Below are positions 1-12,069 of a stretch of 64,000 nucleotides of DNA, piece after piece. Source of the DNA: Chenopodium formosanum (taxonomy: Eukaryota; Streptophyta; Magnoliopsida; Caryophyllales; Amaranthaceae); NCBI GenBank assembly GCA_024500155.1, contig CM044873.1, forward strand, positions 501,001-565,000, given 5' to 3'. The notes below the pieces were generated by a model that did no database searches, was not told where the DNA came from, and was given only the letters and a program-made list of their open reading frames with translations. Both the position numbers and the translations under genes were made by a program. The first letter of the stretch is position 1. Each line of letters opens with the position of its first letter.

Positions 1-1373
1 TTTTTTTTTTTTTGTTCGTTCTACATATATTTATTTTAAATACACGCATGTTTGACACTAGTACATGTGCATAACGGATATGGACACAAGTAAGTAGCTG
101 AAGCCTGAAGGAACCGAGTATCTACCATAGCCGAGGGTTAGGAGTTGGTGTTTTTTAAACAATGATTATTTGGAGTTGGCATGTTTGTAGTGTTTTATTG
201 AGAATTGTACATAAAGCATAATCATAATTTTGTAATCTGTACAAATATACTCGTATTAGTCGTATAATAGTATGCCAGTCAAAATTAACATCATAGAAAA
301 TGAAAACTGAAAATGTACTCTTCTTCGGAGTTACATCAACATGGATAAATAATCTTTCAAAGTACGAAAGATTCATACATAAACGATGAGGACAATAAAA
401 AAATAATGGAGAAAAAACATCATGTTACAACTTCAAACTACTCTTTTGACCAATCAATGTGGAGATATGTTAAATTAGAGTCAAATTCCTACTAAAATTA
501 TCTTAATGCAAGAACAAAGTATTATTGTTGAAAGATTCATGGAATAGTGTTACAATTAAAAACTTAATAAAGACAATTTAATTAGTTGAGCCTCCCGCGT
601 GGTGTATAATTAACACCTCGAGACCCATTCCCCTACCACCAAAAAACAATAGGAAGGGGACGAGTTTGAGAATTATATTATTCATCAAATTTACTATCCT
701 TTACTTAGTCGATAATATTTGCAACACATTTTATATATCGCGTTTGGTAATATTCATGGAAGATAAGGAGGGAATAAAAAGGAAGGAGAACTGGAGAAGG
801 AACGGTTTTTTAGTTAAATTGTAAGGAAAAATCATTAGGCACTATAGTACCCATGAAAATTACAAGTCAAACCTAAATTAAACAATAAAAAGTCACCTGC
901 TTTTAAGAATGAAAGATGTTGATGTCTAATTAAAGGTATAAAGTCTAAATATTAACTTTTTATAATTTTTACTAAAGTGGTCACGGTGTATATTGAACAT
1001 TGCGATTTATTGGACATTGCGATAGGGGATTGTATCTCAATGCGAATAATTGATGAAATGTTATTTTTGCTGTTCCAATATGTTCACTTTCTCTTACAGC
1101 AAGTACTTGCATTTGCACATGTAAACTTAAACTTGGAATGGAGTGAGTATGTTTCAAATATTACATTATTTTAGATTTCTAAAAAATCTTCGTATTTTAC
1201 TATGTGTTTGTGGTTTTATATTGTCTTTTTTTTTCTTTGGAAGAAACTATGGTCTAGCATTATTATGTGAAACTGTCCCAGAACAAAAAAAAATGTACAT
1301 AAAAGAAAAGATTAAACATTGAATTGAGTAGAAATAACAAATATGAAAGATCAAATCATGAGATTAGCAATAC
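1..1373. other. AT-rich intergenic DNA, no gene seen
   Basis: No coding pattern is visible on either strand; all open frames are short and low in complexity. Two patches resemble DNA at 14.1-15.1 kb. One is around 290-370, a stretch with repeated GAAAACTGAAAAT-like sequence followed by TTCGGAGTTACATCAACATGG. The other is around 590-660, the GTGTGGTGTA..ATTAA..ACACCTC type. An old segmental duplication of the peroxidase flank would explain this. Confidence 0.5.
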
Positions 1374-1379
1374 TTTATT
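1374..1379 (-). terminator. Poly(A) signal of the peroxidase gene
   Basis: The minus strand reads AATAAA about 160 bases past the peroxidase stop codon, a normal distance for a plant near-upstream element. The assignment is by position only. Confidence 0.4.
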
Positions 1380-1539
1380 TCAACTGAAAAAGACAGATAT
1401 ACAATTTATCTCAGAGCTTGCTGCAGGCAGCAACTACGCTTCAAACGCACATAAAATGAAATTTAGAAAACAAATAACATTACAGAATATATTACACCAT
1501 AATTTTGACAGTCAACAAAACAGAGAAGTATAGAGAATC

Positions 1540-3199
1540 TTAGTATGAATTTATCCTTCTGCAGTTCTGCCTGATCTCTCCTTTTGGGCCTAGCAATGGA
1601 GTGATGTTACCCATATTAATCATGGACTTGGCAAAATGATCAAAGAAAAGCTCCATGTTTTCGGCATATTGTTTCACTAGTTGCATTGATTCTTGATTCT
1701 TGGTTAGCAAAATTTGGTCCGAGTTCAACAGCCCCTTGTTAGCCAATATGTTCCTGTAGTAGCTGTTATCGAACTTAAAGGGTGTCACATAATCTAAGAA
1801 GAACAAGTTTTGGTCACCACCAGACCGTGGGCATTGGTTTCGCAATTTAGAAGCATATGCTGGGTCAAGTGTGAAGTCAGGCTGCCCATTTCCATTCTGG
1901 TTGTAGAGCCTTTGCCTGAAGCTGACACATCTTGCATTACCTATTGTGTGAGCACCTGCACCAACACTTCTGCTTGTCATTCTCAACCCAAAAATACATA
2001 ACCAAAAAACAAAACACTGTTGTATGAGGGCTAACGAATCTCAGCCAGTCTAATTATATTCAATCTAATCTTTATCCAGTTAAAACGAGTAGCTAGAGAG
2101 AATGCTCCTTATAATCTTACAATTTTTGTGTACATGTATATCATCAACCCAGTAAATGTTTTTAATTTTGTTAAAATGGTCCATAGAGCAGAAATCAGCC
2201 AATAGAAATGAACAGGTAGTTGCTAGTACTAGGTTTTCTTCTTGTCAGAGAAGAGGGAATGCCTGACCAAGATAATACTTTTTTATAAAAACTTTATATT
2301 GGTAAGAAGAACAAATCCTACTAGATGGAATAGCAAGGTCAATACATATAAAAACAATATATGGTGATTGAAACAGACCTGAGAGAGCAACCATGTCAAC
2401 AAGGTTAAGGCCTTGCCGTTTAAACTTGGTAAGAATGGTGTTAAATGTGTTGTTAGGAGCAGGAATGTCGTTGTTAGATCCCTGTATACTTGCTCCTCTG
2501 GAATCCCGTCTTCCTAGGGGAACTTCCCAGCTTGGTCCGCCAGCCTGCAGTGCAATTACATTAGTAATTTTGGTATAATTTTGTCAAGTCTTCTGCCTTC
2601 TATGATTATGTATAACTGCATTCTACAACAGAATTATGTAAATTGATGCTTACAATAACAGTTGAATCTCTGGCAACTATTGTAAGGATATCAGCACAAG
2701 AGACAGTATGGGGACATGCTTTCTCTACTGCAGCCTTGATCTCATCAATGACCTCAAACCCTCGAACAGAGTTCTTATTAGGCTTTGACCCCTTCTCCGA
2801 GACTATGCCTTCACCGTTGTCTAGCAGTAGTGAGGCATCACATCCCTGCAAAATTTTACAAAAAAAAACAAAAGATAACTTTATTATTAGTATATGTAAA
2901 GATTAGAAACTGATGCACATTCCAATGAGATGAAAATTAAGTTATATAATTCGTAGTTATATGCAAATACATACCTTAACGAAGCAATCATGGAAATGAA
3001 GCCTAAGCAAGGAAGCAGCCATTCTGCGATCCCTGGCAACCGCCTGAGCAACAATGGACTTGACTATCTGTTGCAGTTGAGGGCACGAGTGGTCGTAGAA
3101 CTGAGGGCAGAGATACCCCATTTGTGGTTTGTGAGAGAAGCATGTAGGGGCAAGTGCTAGGAGAACAACAAAAACAAAGTAACCCATGGACTTAACCAT
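1540..3199 (-). CDS. Class III secretory peroxidase, 4 exons, 332 aa
   Basis: Exons on the minus strand are 3199-2975, 2845-2654, 2544-2379 and 1955-1540, all with GT-AG introns. They join to 999 nt. Exon sizes 192 and 166 are the classic peroxidase exons 2 and 3, so the structure is well supported. Residues 1-22 form a signal peptide ending ALAPTCFS, so the protein is predicted to be secreted to wall or apoplast. Distal Arg66 and His70 lie in RLHFHDCF and proximal haem-ligand His197 lies in ALSGAHTIG. All eight disulfide cysteines of the family are present (Cys39, 72, 77, 119, 125, 204 and two more near the C-terminus), plus extra Cys20 and Cys31. Class III peroxidases use H2O2 to oxidise phenolics in lignin and wall cross-linking. 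It most resembles the PER49/PER72-like group, but the exact orthologue is not assignable by eye. The retrotransposon lies about 1 kb upstream. Confidence 0.93.
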
Positions 3200-3310
3200 G
3201 TTTGTTTTAGTGTTTAAAGGTACACTAGTGTTTTCAGCACTAATAATAAGCTTGATTACTGTTAATGCTTAACTGTTGTGGACTTGTGGTATGATGAGAT
3301 AGGTTTGTTA

Positions 3311-3320
3311 AGTATTTATA
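3311..3320 (-). promoter_or_regulatory. TATA box of the peroxidase gene
   Basis: The minus strand reads TATAAATACT about 112 bases before the start codon. This implies a leader of roughly 80-90 nt. Confidence 0.6.
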
Positions 3321-4204
3321 GAAGAAAACTATAATGAAGTCAAAGAAAGAGATTAACAGAAGAGGTGGAGTTGGTCAACAAGATAGATTCCTATTAAGGT
3401 TCTAACTGCTCAAATTATTGGCCCTCCAACTCCGCAAGATGTAAGTGTCAAGCAATAAGTTACAATTGTACCAAGTCATTGCTAGCCCAAAAGATAACAG
3501 AAAAAAAGCAATTTTTTGACTTAGTGCTATTGTGATGGTTTTATCTACTCCTTATTGTTGTACATAATCCCTGCAGCTTGTTTACCATTGGTTTTCTGAT
3601 GAATTTTTTAAAAAACAATTTTGTTTTTTCTAATTGTATGACGGTTAACATTCGCATACTGTCTATTTCCAAAGATCATAAAATAAACAATGATCGGTTA
3701 ACAGCATCTTCGAGCATCTTCAACAGGGAGTTCAAATAGGGGCTCAAGAGGAGAAAATAAGGTTAGATGAAGGCCTCCATTGGATGAGTTAATACAATGT
3801 CTACAATTGAAAACAGTAGTCAGATTATAATTTTTCTTAAAACTTCATATCACAGTTTGAAGTGTAAGTCTTTAAACAATATAGAATATAAGTCTCACCA
3901 TTGTCCTTTGAAGTGGTAAAAATAGTTATGAAAGGTTTTCACACCTATAGCGACTTTAACTTATCTAAACTTATCAATTTTAAACTTGTTTTTATCTAAA
4001 CTTTCTATTTTTGATTTAACTTGCATAAACTTGTTTCTCTTAAATAAGTGAGAATAGGGCATGACAAAAAAAGGGCATTTTTCTCAAATGATTATGAAAA
4101 TGTAAAATGGTGTTTATCTTCTAAGTAAAATATGGTAGGTTAGGTCGGTAGGAGTTGCATCAATATTGATTATTTGGGCTTGCCTTGTTAGACTGGTTAA
4201 TGAA
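3321..4204. other. Peroxidase 5' flank, no gene seen
   Basis: AT-rich DNA between the peroxidase TATA box and the retrotransposon target site CAAGT at 4205-4209. No open frame of note. Confidence 0.5.
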
Positions 4205-4209
4205 CAAGT

Positions 4210-6235
4210 TGTTGAGCAATTAGGTTTTGATGATTATAAACTAATGATGATTATCTATCTAACGTGTATGTTAAGTTGTGCATAGAAAGAGCAAGTTATG
4301 TTTGGAACAGGATACAAGGAACCTGAGCAATGACAAGTATATATATAAGGAACTTGAGCAATATAGGATAAGCAATAGAGGAACAAGAACAATGATAAGT
4401 GTTACGGTTGATAAGCATGATGATGGCTAAGGAACCATGAAGGTAACTATGTAAATAGGTGTTTACATATGTTAGCTTCACGAGGTAAGTATCCTATACA
4501 TATATATGTCATGTATGTGTAGGAGTCTTTTAATTTAGTTTAGTTTTCTTTACTGTTTTTATAAATGAAAAAAAACTAACCTTCTGAGTTACTTTGTTAT
4601 CCTCAGAAGTTTGCTCAGTTTGTCATCATTAAAAAGGGGCAACTTGTTGACCCTTATGAGGTTTTGATGATGATGTTAAGAATTGAGCAAACTTCCATTT
4701 AATAAGGATTTTCTAGTGTTGTGATGTTTGCAGGTTCAGTAAGCGTTGAGGGCTGAAGTAGGAACTGAAACAGAGGAACTTTAGAAGATCCATGAGGATA
4801 CAAGTAAAGTTAGAAGAAGAGTTCCAGAAATGGAACTTCCAGAAGTTTCTTAACAGGAACTTCAAAACGGGTTGTAACGACCTGGTTCTGGTGTAATGCT
4901 GGGGCAAACCCTAAGATCCAGAATATATCAAGACTACAGGATTCCAGAACAAGAGTTTCAGAGAAGCAACATGAAGACAGAGAAATAGAAGTATATTGCT
5001 CTAGGATTCATGTAAGTATGTTGGACATAAAAGTCGGTCTGGAACAAGTCTTTATAGAACCAAGGTGAACTCCAAACAGTCAATGAAACTAGAGTAACTG
5101 ACTTGTCAGGAACTCGGAGACTGTCAGAGTTCAGGAACCTAATAGGAACTTAAGTGTGCACGTTGTTAAAAGTCGGTTTTAATGATATATATATTTGCCT
5201 TATACGTGCATATCTTTTAGGGATTTGGCTTTACTGAATAAAGATATTTATCTTCTAATAAATCCCTTTTGGAAAAAGATAAATTTTGTTTAAAAAGTAT
5301 TTTTAAACTAAAAGATAAGATTGGAATTAAATCTGATTTTATGTTAAGTTTATCTTATTATTATTGACAGATTTTATTCTTAACAAAAAGATATATTTTC
5401 GGAAAACTTGTTTTTAGAAAATATCTTTTAAACTTATCTTTTCAGAAAATCTATCTTTTTCAAGATGAAATGAATAATTCGAGTGTACTATAAATATGCT
5501 CATATGTATTCATTCAAAGTTGAGGCTGACGAAGTGTAGTGGTCGTGCTTAATGGTTTTACCCTTCACCACGAAGCTAAGTCAGTTCTCCTGGTCAAAGT
5601 TCCTATCAGGTTTTGGTTACAGTACGTCCAGTGAGTTCCAGACTGGTCTCGAGTGTCCAACATATTAGTTTTATCTCTTTATTCATAGATATGTATTTAG
5701 GGATATTCAATGAGATCTTGTAATGGGAAAAAGGGTTTTGAGTGTTTTGTATTTTGGGGTGAGATTGTGAATTCTCTTAAATTCACACAAGTGATGAGTT
5801 TGAAATCTCGTAAAATTCGAGTGGTAGTTAGTCACCCCGAGTCTGTCTTGGGTTGCAAGTGAGAAAGGAACCTGAGTGTGTCTTAGGTCGAAAAAGGAAC
5901 CTGAGTGTGTCTTGGGTCGAAAAAGGTGCCTGAGTTTGTCTTAGGTCTGATAGGATAGGTTCTTATCAATTAGCAAGTGTCTTAAGAGGAACTTGCGAAG
6001 CAAAGGTCTGTGTAATAGGTTGTACTAGGAGAGTTGCCTATTATAGTGGAATTTGTTTATAAGTCCCAATAGGGCCGAGGTTTTACTTCTAGTTAGGCAC
6101 TGGATGGTTTCCTCGTAAAACTTGCTGTGTGCTTTAAGTTCCTTTACGCTTTAATTGTTTATTTCCGCTTAAGTTCCGCGATTGGAACCTACTACCATTC
6201 ACCCCCCCTCTTGTAGTAGTTCACCTAAACTAACA
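4210..6235 (+). repeat. 5' LTR
   Basis: Identical to 12070-14095 except at one base. It contains a TATA box (5489-5496), a three-fold ~28-bp direct repeat around GGAACCTGAGTGTGTCTT (about 5866-5947), and an internal copy of a PPT/LTR-start sequence at 4617-4660. Confidence 0.97.
5489..5496 (+). promoter_or_regulatory. Putative LTR TATA box
   Basis: TATAAATA inside the LTR, about 740 bp before its 3' end. It is repeated at the same place in the 3' LTR (13349-13356) and would place the U3/R border near 5520. Confidence 0.5.
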
Positions 6236-6237
6236 AT

Positions 6238-6249
6238 TGGTATCAGAGC
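6238..6249 (+). other. tRNA-iMet primer binding site
   Basis: TGGTATCAGAGC follows the 5' LTR after a 2-bp gap. This is the standard Copia minus-strand primer site, complementary to the 3' end of plant initiator methionine tRNA. Confidence 0.93.
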
Positions 6250-8800
6250 AGGTGCTCTTGATAAACCGGGCAACCCCGAGGAGCAAGTTCCAGGCTAGGA
6301 TGGATATCTACAAGGAACGCAGCGAATGGAACTCAACCCTAGAACGTTCCCAATACCACGTAGAGACCAAAGTCTGCTTGTGAAGCAGAAGTGATTCAAA
6401 GATGAACATCTTTGAGGTAAGTGTCTCGTCTTTGAAGTCTTGATTATATGCATGATATTATGTGTAAAAGTTTCTTGCAGTATTTCTAGTTAAATTTTGG
6501 ATTTTGTTTTGGAAGTTTGTAAATCAATTTTGTGTAACCTCAAATCTGATTTATAGTGTGAAAAGTATTTGTCAGATTTACAAATTGATTTATTTTTAAA
6601 GAATCGGTTTACTAGAAATAGTTCAAGGAACGTATTGTGTAGAATTATGCATATTTGGTCTCTTGGAACCTAGATTACTCCTGTATGGAAACTTAATTCT
6701 TTGGGCAAGGTAATGAACGTATATTTTGAATAATTGTCAAAGAATGACCTTATCATGTGTATGTGTTATTCTGAATATTTATTATGTAGACACATGATGT
6801 TTATTGTTAGTAAAGATAGTTGGTTTAACCGTATTTATTTTAATTATGGATTATTGACGTCTATTACTAACATGAAGGCACCCAATATATATTGGGTAAC
6901 CAAAGCCAAAAGATGACTGATTTTGCAGGCTATGTGAGTGGAGACAACTTATTAATAACGATGATTTTTGGTTGCTTGTATATAAGGAATTATGTGCAAG
7001 TTCCTCTCACTAGAAAGCCTTTATAAGAGGTTTGTAGTAGGTGAAGCAACAATATGGATAAGTGTGTAAGTCGCCTATACATCTCTCTGTAAATATTGGT
7101 CATGTGCTTTTGGTATGTATTAATCCTTCAAAAATTCCTATTGAAATTCAATTCCCTATTCTTACGAAGGTTATTTGTGAATGGATAAAAAGAGAAGTTG
7201 TTTTGATGTTTGTAATGTATATCATGACAAACTAACTTCTCTTCTAGTTTTGTGCAAGTTATTAATGATTGTTTTGTAGGTTTGTCCATTGAGACAAATT
7301 GGTGCATAAAAGTTTGTTCCATTAGGAGCTCAGTGCTTAAATTGGTTGGAACTTGGTGAACTTGAAATGATAGAACGAATTAGGGATATAGGAATAACAA
7401 AGCTTCTATATCAAGGTGCTATAGGAGTTAGCGTATACGTTCCTGTAAAGATTCTGGTTCAAGTTCCAGCTAAGTTCTTATTATTCAAAGTTCCTTGGAA
7501 CAAAGCATTAATTCCTGTAGCAGACTCTTATGAAGGATGATGAGTAAAGATGATTATCTTTGACTGCGTGTTGGAGATTCATCATTTCATTGATGGAACG
7601 ACATCTAAAAGGGAGTATTCTTACAGGAACTTTATGTTTCAACACTTTTATGCTTTAAGTTTTATCTATCTCTTTTGACTAACCTACTGACATTTTAAAG
7701 GCACAAAGGAATCTCTTGGGTTGTGAACTTTCAGGTTATATCTTTTGAATGATAATATGAGGGACTTTGACAAGGTGTTGAAGAATTTGAGATTAAATCA
7801 ACACGTTCCTCTACCCAAGATACAATGGTCTAAAGGACCAGAAGAACATGTTCCAACTTTATGTCAAAAGGAACATGGAAGAGTTTAAGGTTTATAATAG
7901 GAGGGAACTCGCATTATCTCGACAGTGAGGTTCCAAAAGAGATGATGATAGCCAAATCAAGGTATCTCTTACCATAAACCTACAATGGAAGAACTTTGAC
8001 TTATAATACTAACACAAAAGGTAAAATTTCTACATAACAGGAAGTTAGTAAGTCAAGTTCCTATCCCATTGTGAATATTTTTCTCGTCGAGTTTTTAATG
8101 CACACTCTGGTTTTAAATTGCTTGTAACTCTAGTTGTTTCATGGCTTCAAGATGACATCATCAATAAAGAGTGGAAATGTCACATGTGAAGGGAATCAAA
8201 AAGGGAACACATCATTTGTGGATCTCAAGGTGATTCCTAACAACAACTTGACATTTCTAGGTTTTATTGAAGATGAGATACTTCTATGCTTCAAACTGTG
8301 AACATGTAAATCTTTTCATGCTTGATAAACCTAGTAGGAACTCGATAATAGATATATGTATATGTAAGTTCCAAACAGGTTAAGATCGAGAAGCATGAGA
8401 ATCAAACACATGTTGCATTCTCTTTCAATATCTGGTGGATGGTAAGCAACACTAATCTATTGGATCTTAGTGATATGGATATGTTTACCATGTGATATGT
8501 AGAGACTAATTGAAAGAGATGTCTTGTTTATAAGTAATGAAAGCAAATGTGCACTTGGTTAATTTTCTTAATAGAAGAGACGATGAATTGTTTAAAGTCT
8601 TTTCTATCACAGAATAAGTGGCTAAGTGTTCATCATCTATGAGGCTATAGATCTAACAACGGAACCTAGTTCCAGTCATGTTTAGTGTTTGTTGTAGGAA
8701 CACAGGATTGATAACAAGTTTCCAATTTTGAATCATGAAAGACAAGAAGAGAGCAAAGTTATATACTAATGGTCTTTGCAGGTTCTTTGGAATAGTTTTC

Positions 8801-8960
8801 AATGCCTCTTGCTACATCATCAACACTGAAGCAATAGATCTTTGATTAACAAGACACCCTATGTTTCACTTAGGGATGTTTGATGATAGAAGTGCCAAGG
8901 CGATTTATTCATAAACGCCGAGAACAGCAAAACATAAAGAGTTTACCCTATCGTGTCTAA
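8801..8960 (+). pseudogene. Copia integrase remnant
   Basis: Reading from 8801 gives NASCYIINTEA, resembling the integrase stretch before the FG/kGKFD motif. After a stop codon, LGMFDDRSAKAIYS follows, matching the LGKFDAKSDEGIFLGYS type, then another stop. The segment between these motifs in intact elements is missing. It is not functional. Confidence 0.6.
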
Positions 8961-9560
8961 TGTGCAATAATAAGTGAACATATTTTGAGACTAACATGTT
9001 TGTTCCCATCAGACAGGTGATAAAAGGTGAACTCGAAAGTTCTTGAAGAACTAACTGAGTTCCTAGTAAAGAAATATGTCACTAAGAATAACAGCAAGGG
9101 ATAACTACATATGTTGAGGAACTTCGAGATGTTAAGTTCCAACTCATGCAGCAAAGTTCAAAGAACTCAATACAAGAAAGCAAGTTCCAACGAAGTTCCA
9201 GAGCTGAGATAATATTTTTTCCGACCAGCAATATCTCAACAAACTATGGAACTAAAGTGTTTTTCATGCATATGTAACCAAGGGGAAAACCTCAACAACC
9301 AAGGATCAGAGAAGAGCTAAAGATATCAACCGAAAAAGATGGACTTCATAACTCATAGTTGTATAAAAGATAAGTTTGTTTTTAAGGTTGATGTAAACAT
9401 ATAATTGGTTGTTATCAGGTTAGATGTGCAGCAGGAACTTAATAAGCTTAAAAGGAAGAGGATGCATGACACATCCTGAACCTATTCTAGAACACCTAAA
9501 AAGGGTCGGAGATTAAAAAGGGTGTTCTGGAAAATGCTTATTGAGTAAGGCACGTGGATG

Positions 9561-9882
9561 GAACAAGGCCAGGTTGGTTCTTAAAAGAAACAACCAATAC
9601 AAAGGTATGTATTGTCTTTAAGGAACTTGTTGCGTGTGTAGCTAGACTTGAAGCAAATTGAATAATATTTGTTCTTGCTGTTTATATGGGATTAGAGTTG
9701 TACCACATGGATGTCCTGTATGTCTTGATATGAATTTTTGTAGACGTCTATCTGGAACATACTCTAGGATAGAATGCTATCCAAGTTCCTTCTTGAAAAT
9801 TGAGTTTTAAAAAGTATCAATTTTTGTTTTCAAGATGAACTGAGTTATTAGTAGTACTTGTTTACATTGATATATCTCTGGT
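9561..9882 (+). pseudogene. Copia reverse transcriptase remnant
   Basis: Fragments in order match Copia RT. NKARLV is at 9561. VARLEA (9638) is followed by a stop and then VLAVYMGLELYHMDV ending at 9715, matching VARLEAIR..YQMDVK. LVYIDISLV near 9857-9882 stands where the catalytic YVDD box should be, with the catalytic pair altered to IDI. Stops and frame loss show decay. Confidence 0.7.
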
Positions 9883-10822
9883 ACTACTAACGAGCCATTG
9901 TGCATTGGTTTTTGCTAATTTATGATAAGAAAATATATTTGTAAGCATTAGCCACTGACAATGGAACTTGAGTTAGAAGTGGAAGTTCATATTAGATTCG
10001 AGATCATCAAGGAACATAACAGCCACTTCAAGAACTCCAAGGTAAGCCATCATATTCAACCAATGCTTTAAAGTTATATTTTTACTGGTAAGAGACTACA
10101 TAAGATACAAGTTCCTTTTCACATGTCGGCATTAGATGAATTGAATTGATATATTTGTGGTATGAATGCAATATGTGAATTTGTGAATTGATTCTCTTAT
10201 GGTTTTGTCTTGACTTGTCATATTCTTGTTTATTGCTTAATAGAACAAGACTTGATGAAACATAACATGAGTATAAAGTATTTTTCCCATAAGTTATGTC
10301 AAGTTGGGGTTCCTATATATGCATGTTAAGCATAAAGTAAAGAATGTGCGCTTATTGTTTATGTGTCACACTTAGTTCTCGTGTTGTAAAAGACATACTC
10401 ACTTGCCTAAGAGTATTAGAGGTCTCATAATAGAACTATGGGTGCTGTCAAACACGAAGTTCCTAAGTTGCCAAAGGAACAATGAAAGAAACTTTGATGG
10501 AACAAGACAGGTAAGTTCCCAGACCGTTTACACCTCACTTGTTTAAATTTCAGAGGGAACTAACCTATATTTTAGCCAACTTTCAAGCATCCACGTCATA
10601 TATCTTCGATCGCAACATTATTCTACAACTTTAAGTTGTGTGTCCGTGTTGCATATACTTTAATTGTCCCATATTCAGAAAATCGAAGATTCTTATTCAC
10701 CCAATTCAATTTCCTCTTTCCGTTCACACACTTTTACTTCTTATTCTTGATTCCCATGTGCTCTAAGTTTGTTGATCATCTTTTTATGATTTGATGAAAC
10801 ATGAAAAATGGTGATTATATTT

Positions 10823-12068
10823 TGAGGGGGAAGTTGAAGATAAATAAAGAAGTAAGTACTTGAAAAGGAAGAAGAATGGTAAGGGACTCAGGGGGAATAA
10901 GGCAGGAACCAAGAAATCAAAATGGTTCAGATCTGGTTGTGGAACTCAAGTGTATGAGTAAGTAATATCTTCATTGATTTAAAAATGTGTTATTCCAGGA
11001 AAGTATGCAAAATTTGTATAATGACACCCTTTTAAAAAAAAAAAAAAATAATAATAATTATAAAAAAAAAAATAATAATAATAAAAAAAAAAATAAAGAA
11101 AAGAAAAGAAAAAGAAAAGGGTGATCAAATATTTAATTTCCTAGATATCTAAAGATGAAGAATATTGACTTTGATGTGGAGTACTCGTATACTTGGTGAG
11201 CTAGTGAAGGAACAACACAAACGTTGAAGGAACCTGGCTATGATGAAACTGAAATCTAGCTATTTAAGTTCCAGTATGTAGAATGTTCCTCAAAGAAGTT
11301 GGTGGTAGAAGTAAGGGAATTTGGTTATCAATTGGTAAGATGAATATGTGTTGTGTTTAGCAGGAGGTTCAAGAGTATGAAATGAAGAACAAATGTGGTG
11401 AACCTTATCATCTCAAAAAGTCTAAACGAAGAGCACAAATTCCACCTCATGTTCCCTCTACTTATTTTGTTCCATATGCTTCTTTATATATCCTTTGAAT
11501 TTGCGCTTTCATTTGTCTATTCATACAGTTCATTCCTAACTTTTTAGCTCTGATCTTTACTTGATTCTTAACCTCTTATTTGTCAAGTTCAATTAAGGGT
11601 TTTGAAGTTGGGCCTTTGGATTGTGAGTTGGAAATTAGTGTGAAAATGGCATCCGTGTTTGAAAAGTGAGTACCTTGAGGCTTTTAGGAACAACAAGTGT
11701 TTAACCATTATATATTTACTTATTATATGGTGGTAGGTGTGACATATGACTTTAAGTGTGTATAATTTACAAAAAACAAACATGTGGAACAATACCCTTT
11801 TTGATAATGACAAAAGGGGGAAGAATATGTATGATGCTTATGGTATGCAGTAATTAAGTCTAAAGTTCTTACATCATGATCGTTGAAAGTATATATATAT
11901 TGAAAATGATGTGTATTGCTAAGTTCCTAACTATGTTAAGTTCCTGTGTATGTTCTTAACTTGTTCATAAGTTATTTCCTTGAAAAACTAAGGGGGAATA
12001 AATGTACAACGATTATCCTTTAATATGTGATAAGCATCATTAGTTTGTCATCATCAAAAAGGGGGAAA
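10823..12068 (+). repeat. Multiplied polypurine tracts before the 3' LTR
   Basis: PPT-like tracts occur at 10823 (TGAGGGGGAAGTTG), 10889 (CAGGGGGAATAA), 11810 (ACAAAAGGGGGAAGA) and 11983 (AAAAACTAAGGGGGAATAA). The working copy AAAAAGGGGGAAA is at 12056-12068, next to the LTR. PPT multiplication is, as I recall, a described feature of Sireviruses. Confidence 0.65.
11028..11120 (+). repeat. A-rich low-complexity tract in the retrotransposon
   Basis: A run of A tracts mixed with AAT and AAAAG units inside the retrotransposon interior. No coding potential. Confidence 0.8.
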
Positions 12069-12069
12069 T

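Noticed and set aside
1324..2906. Plus-strand frames over the peroxidase exons
   Set aside because: Mirror frames of exons on the minus strand.
4296..4907. Two open frames (61 and 64 codons) found identically in both LTRs
   Set aside because: Non-conserved short frames on the minus strand of LTRs; duplicated only because the LTRs are.
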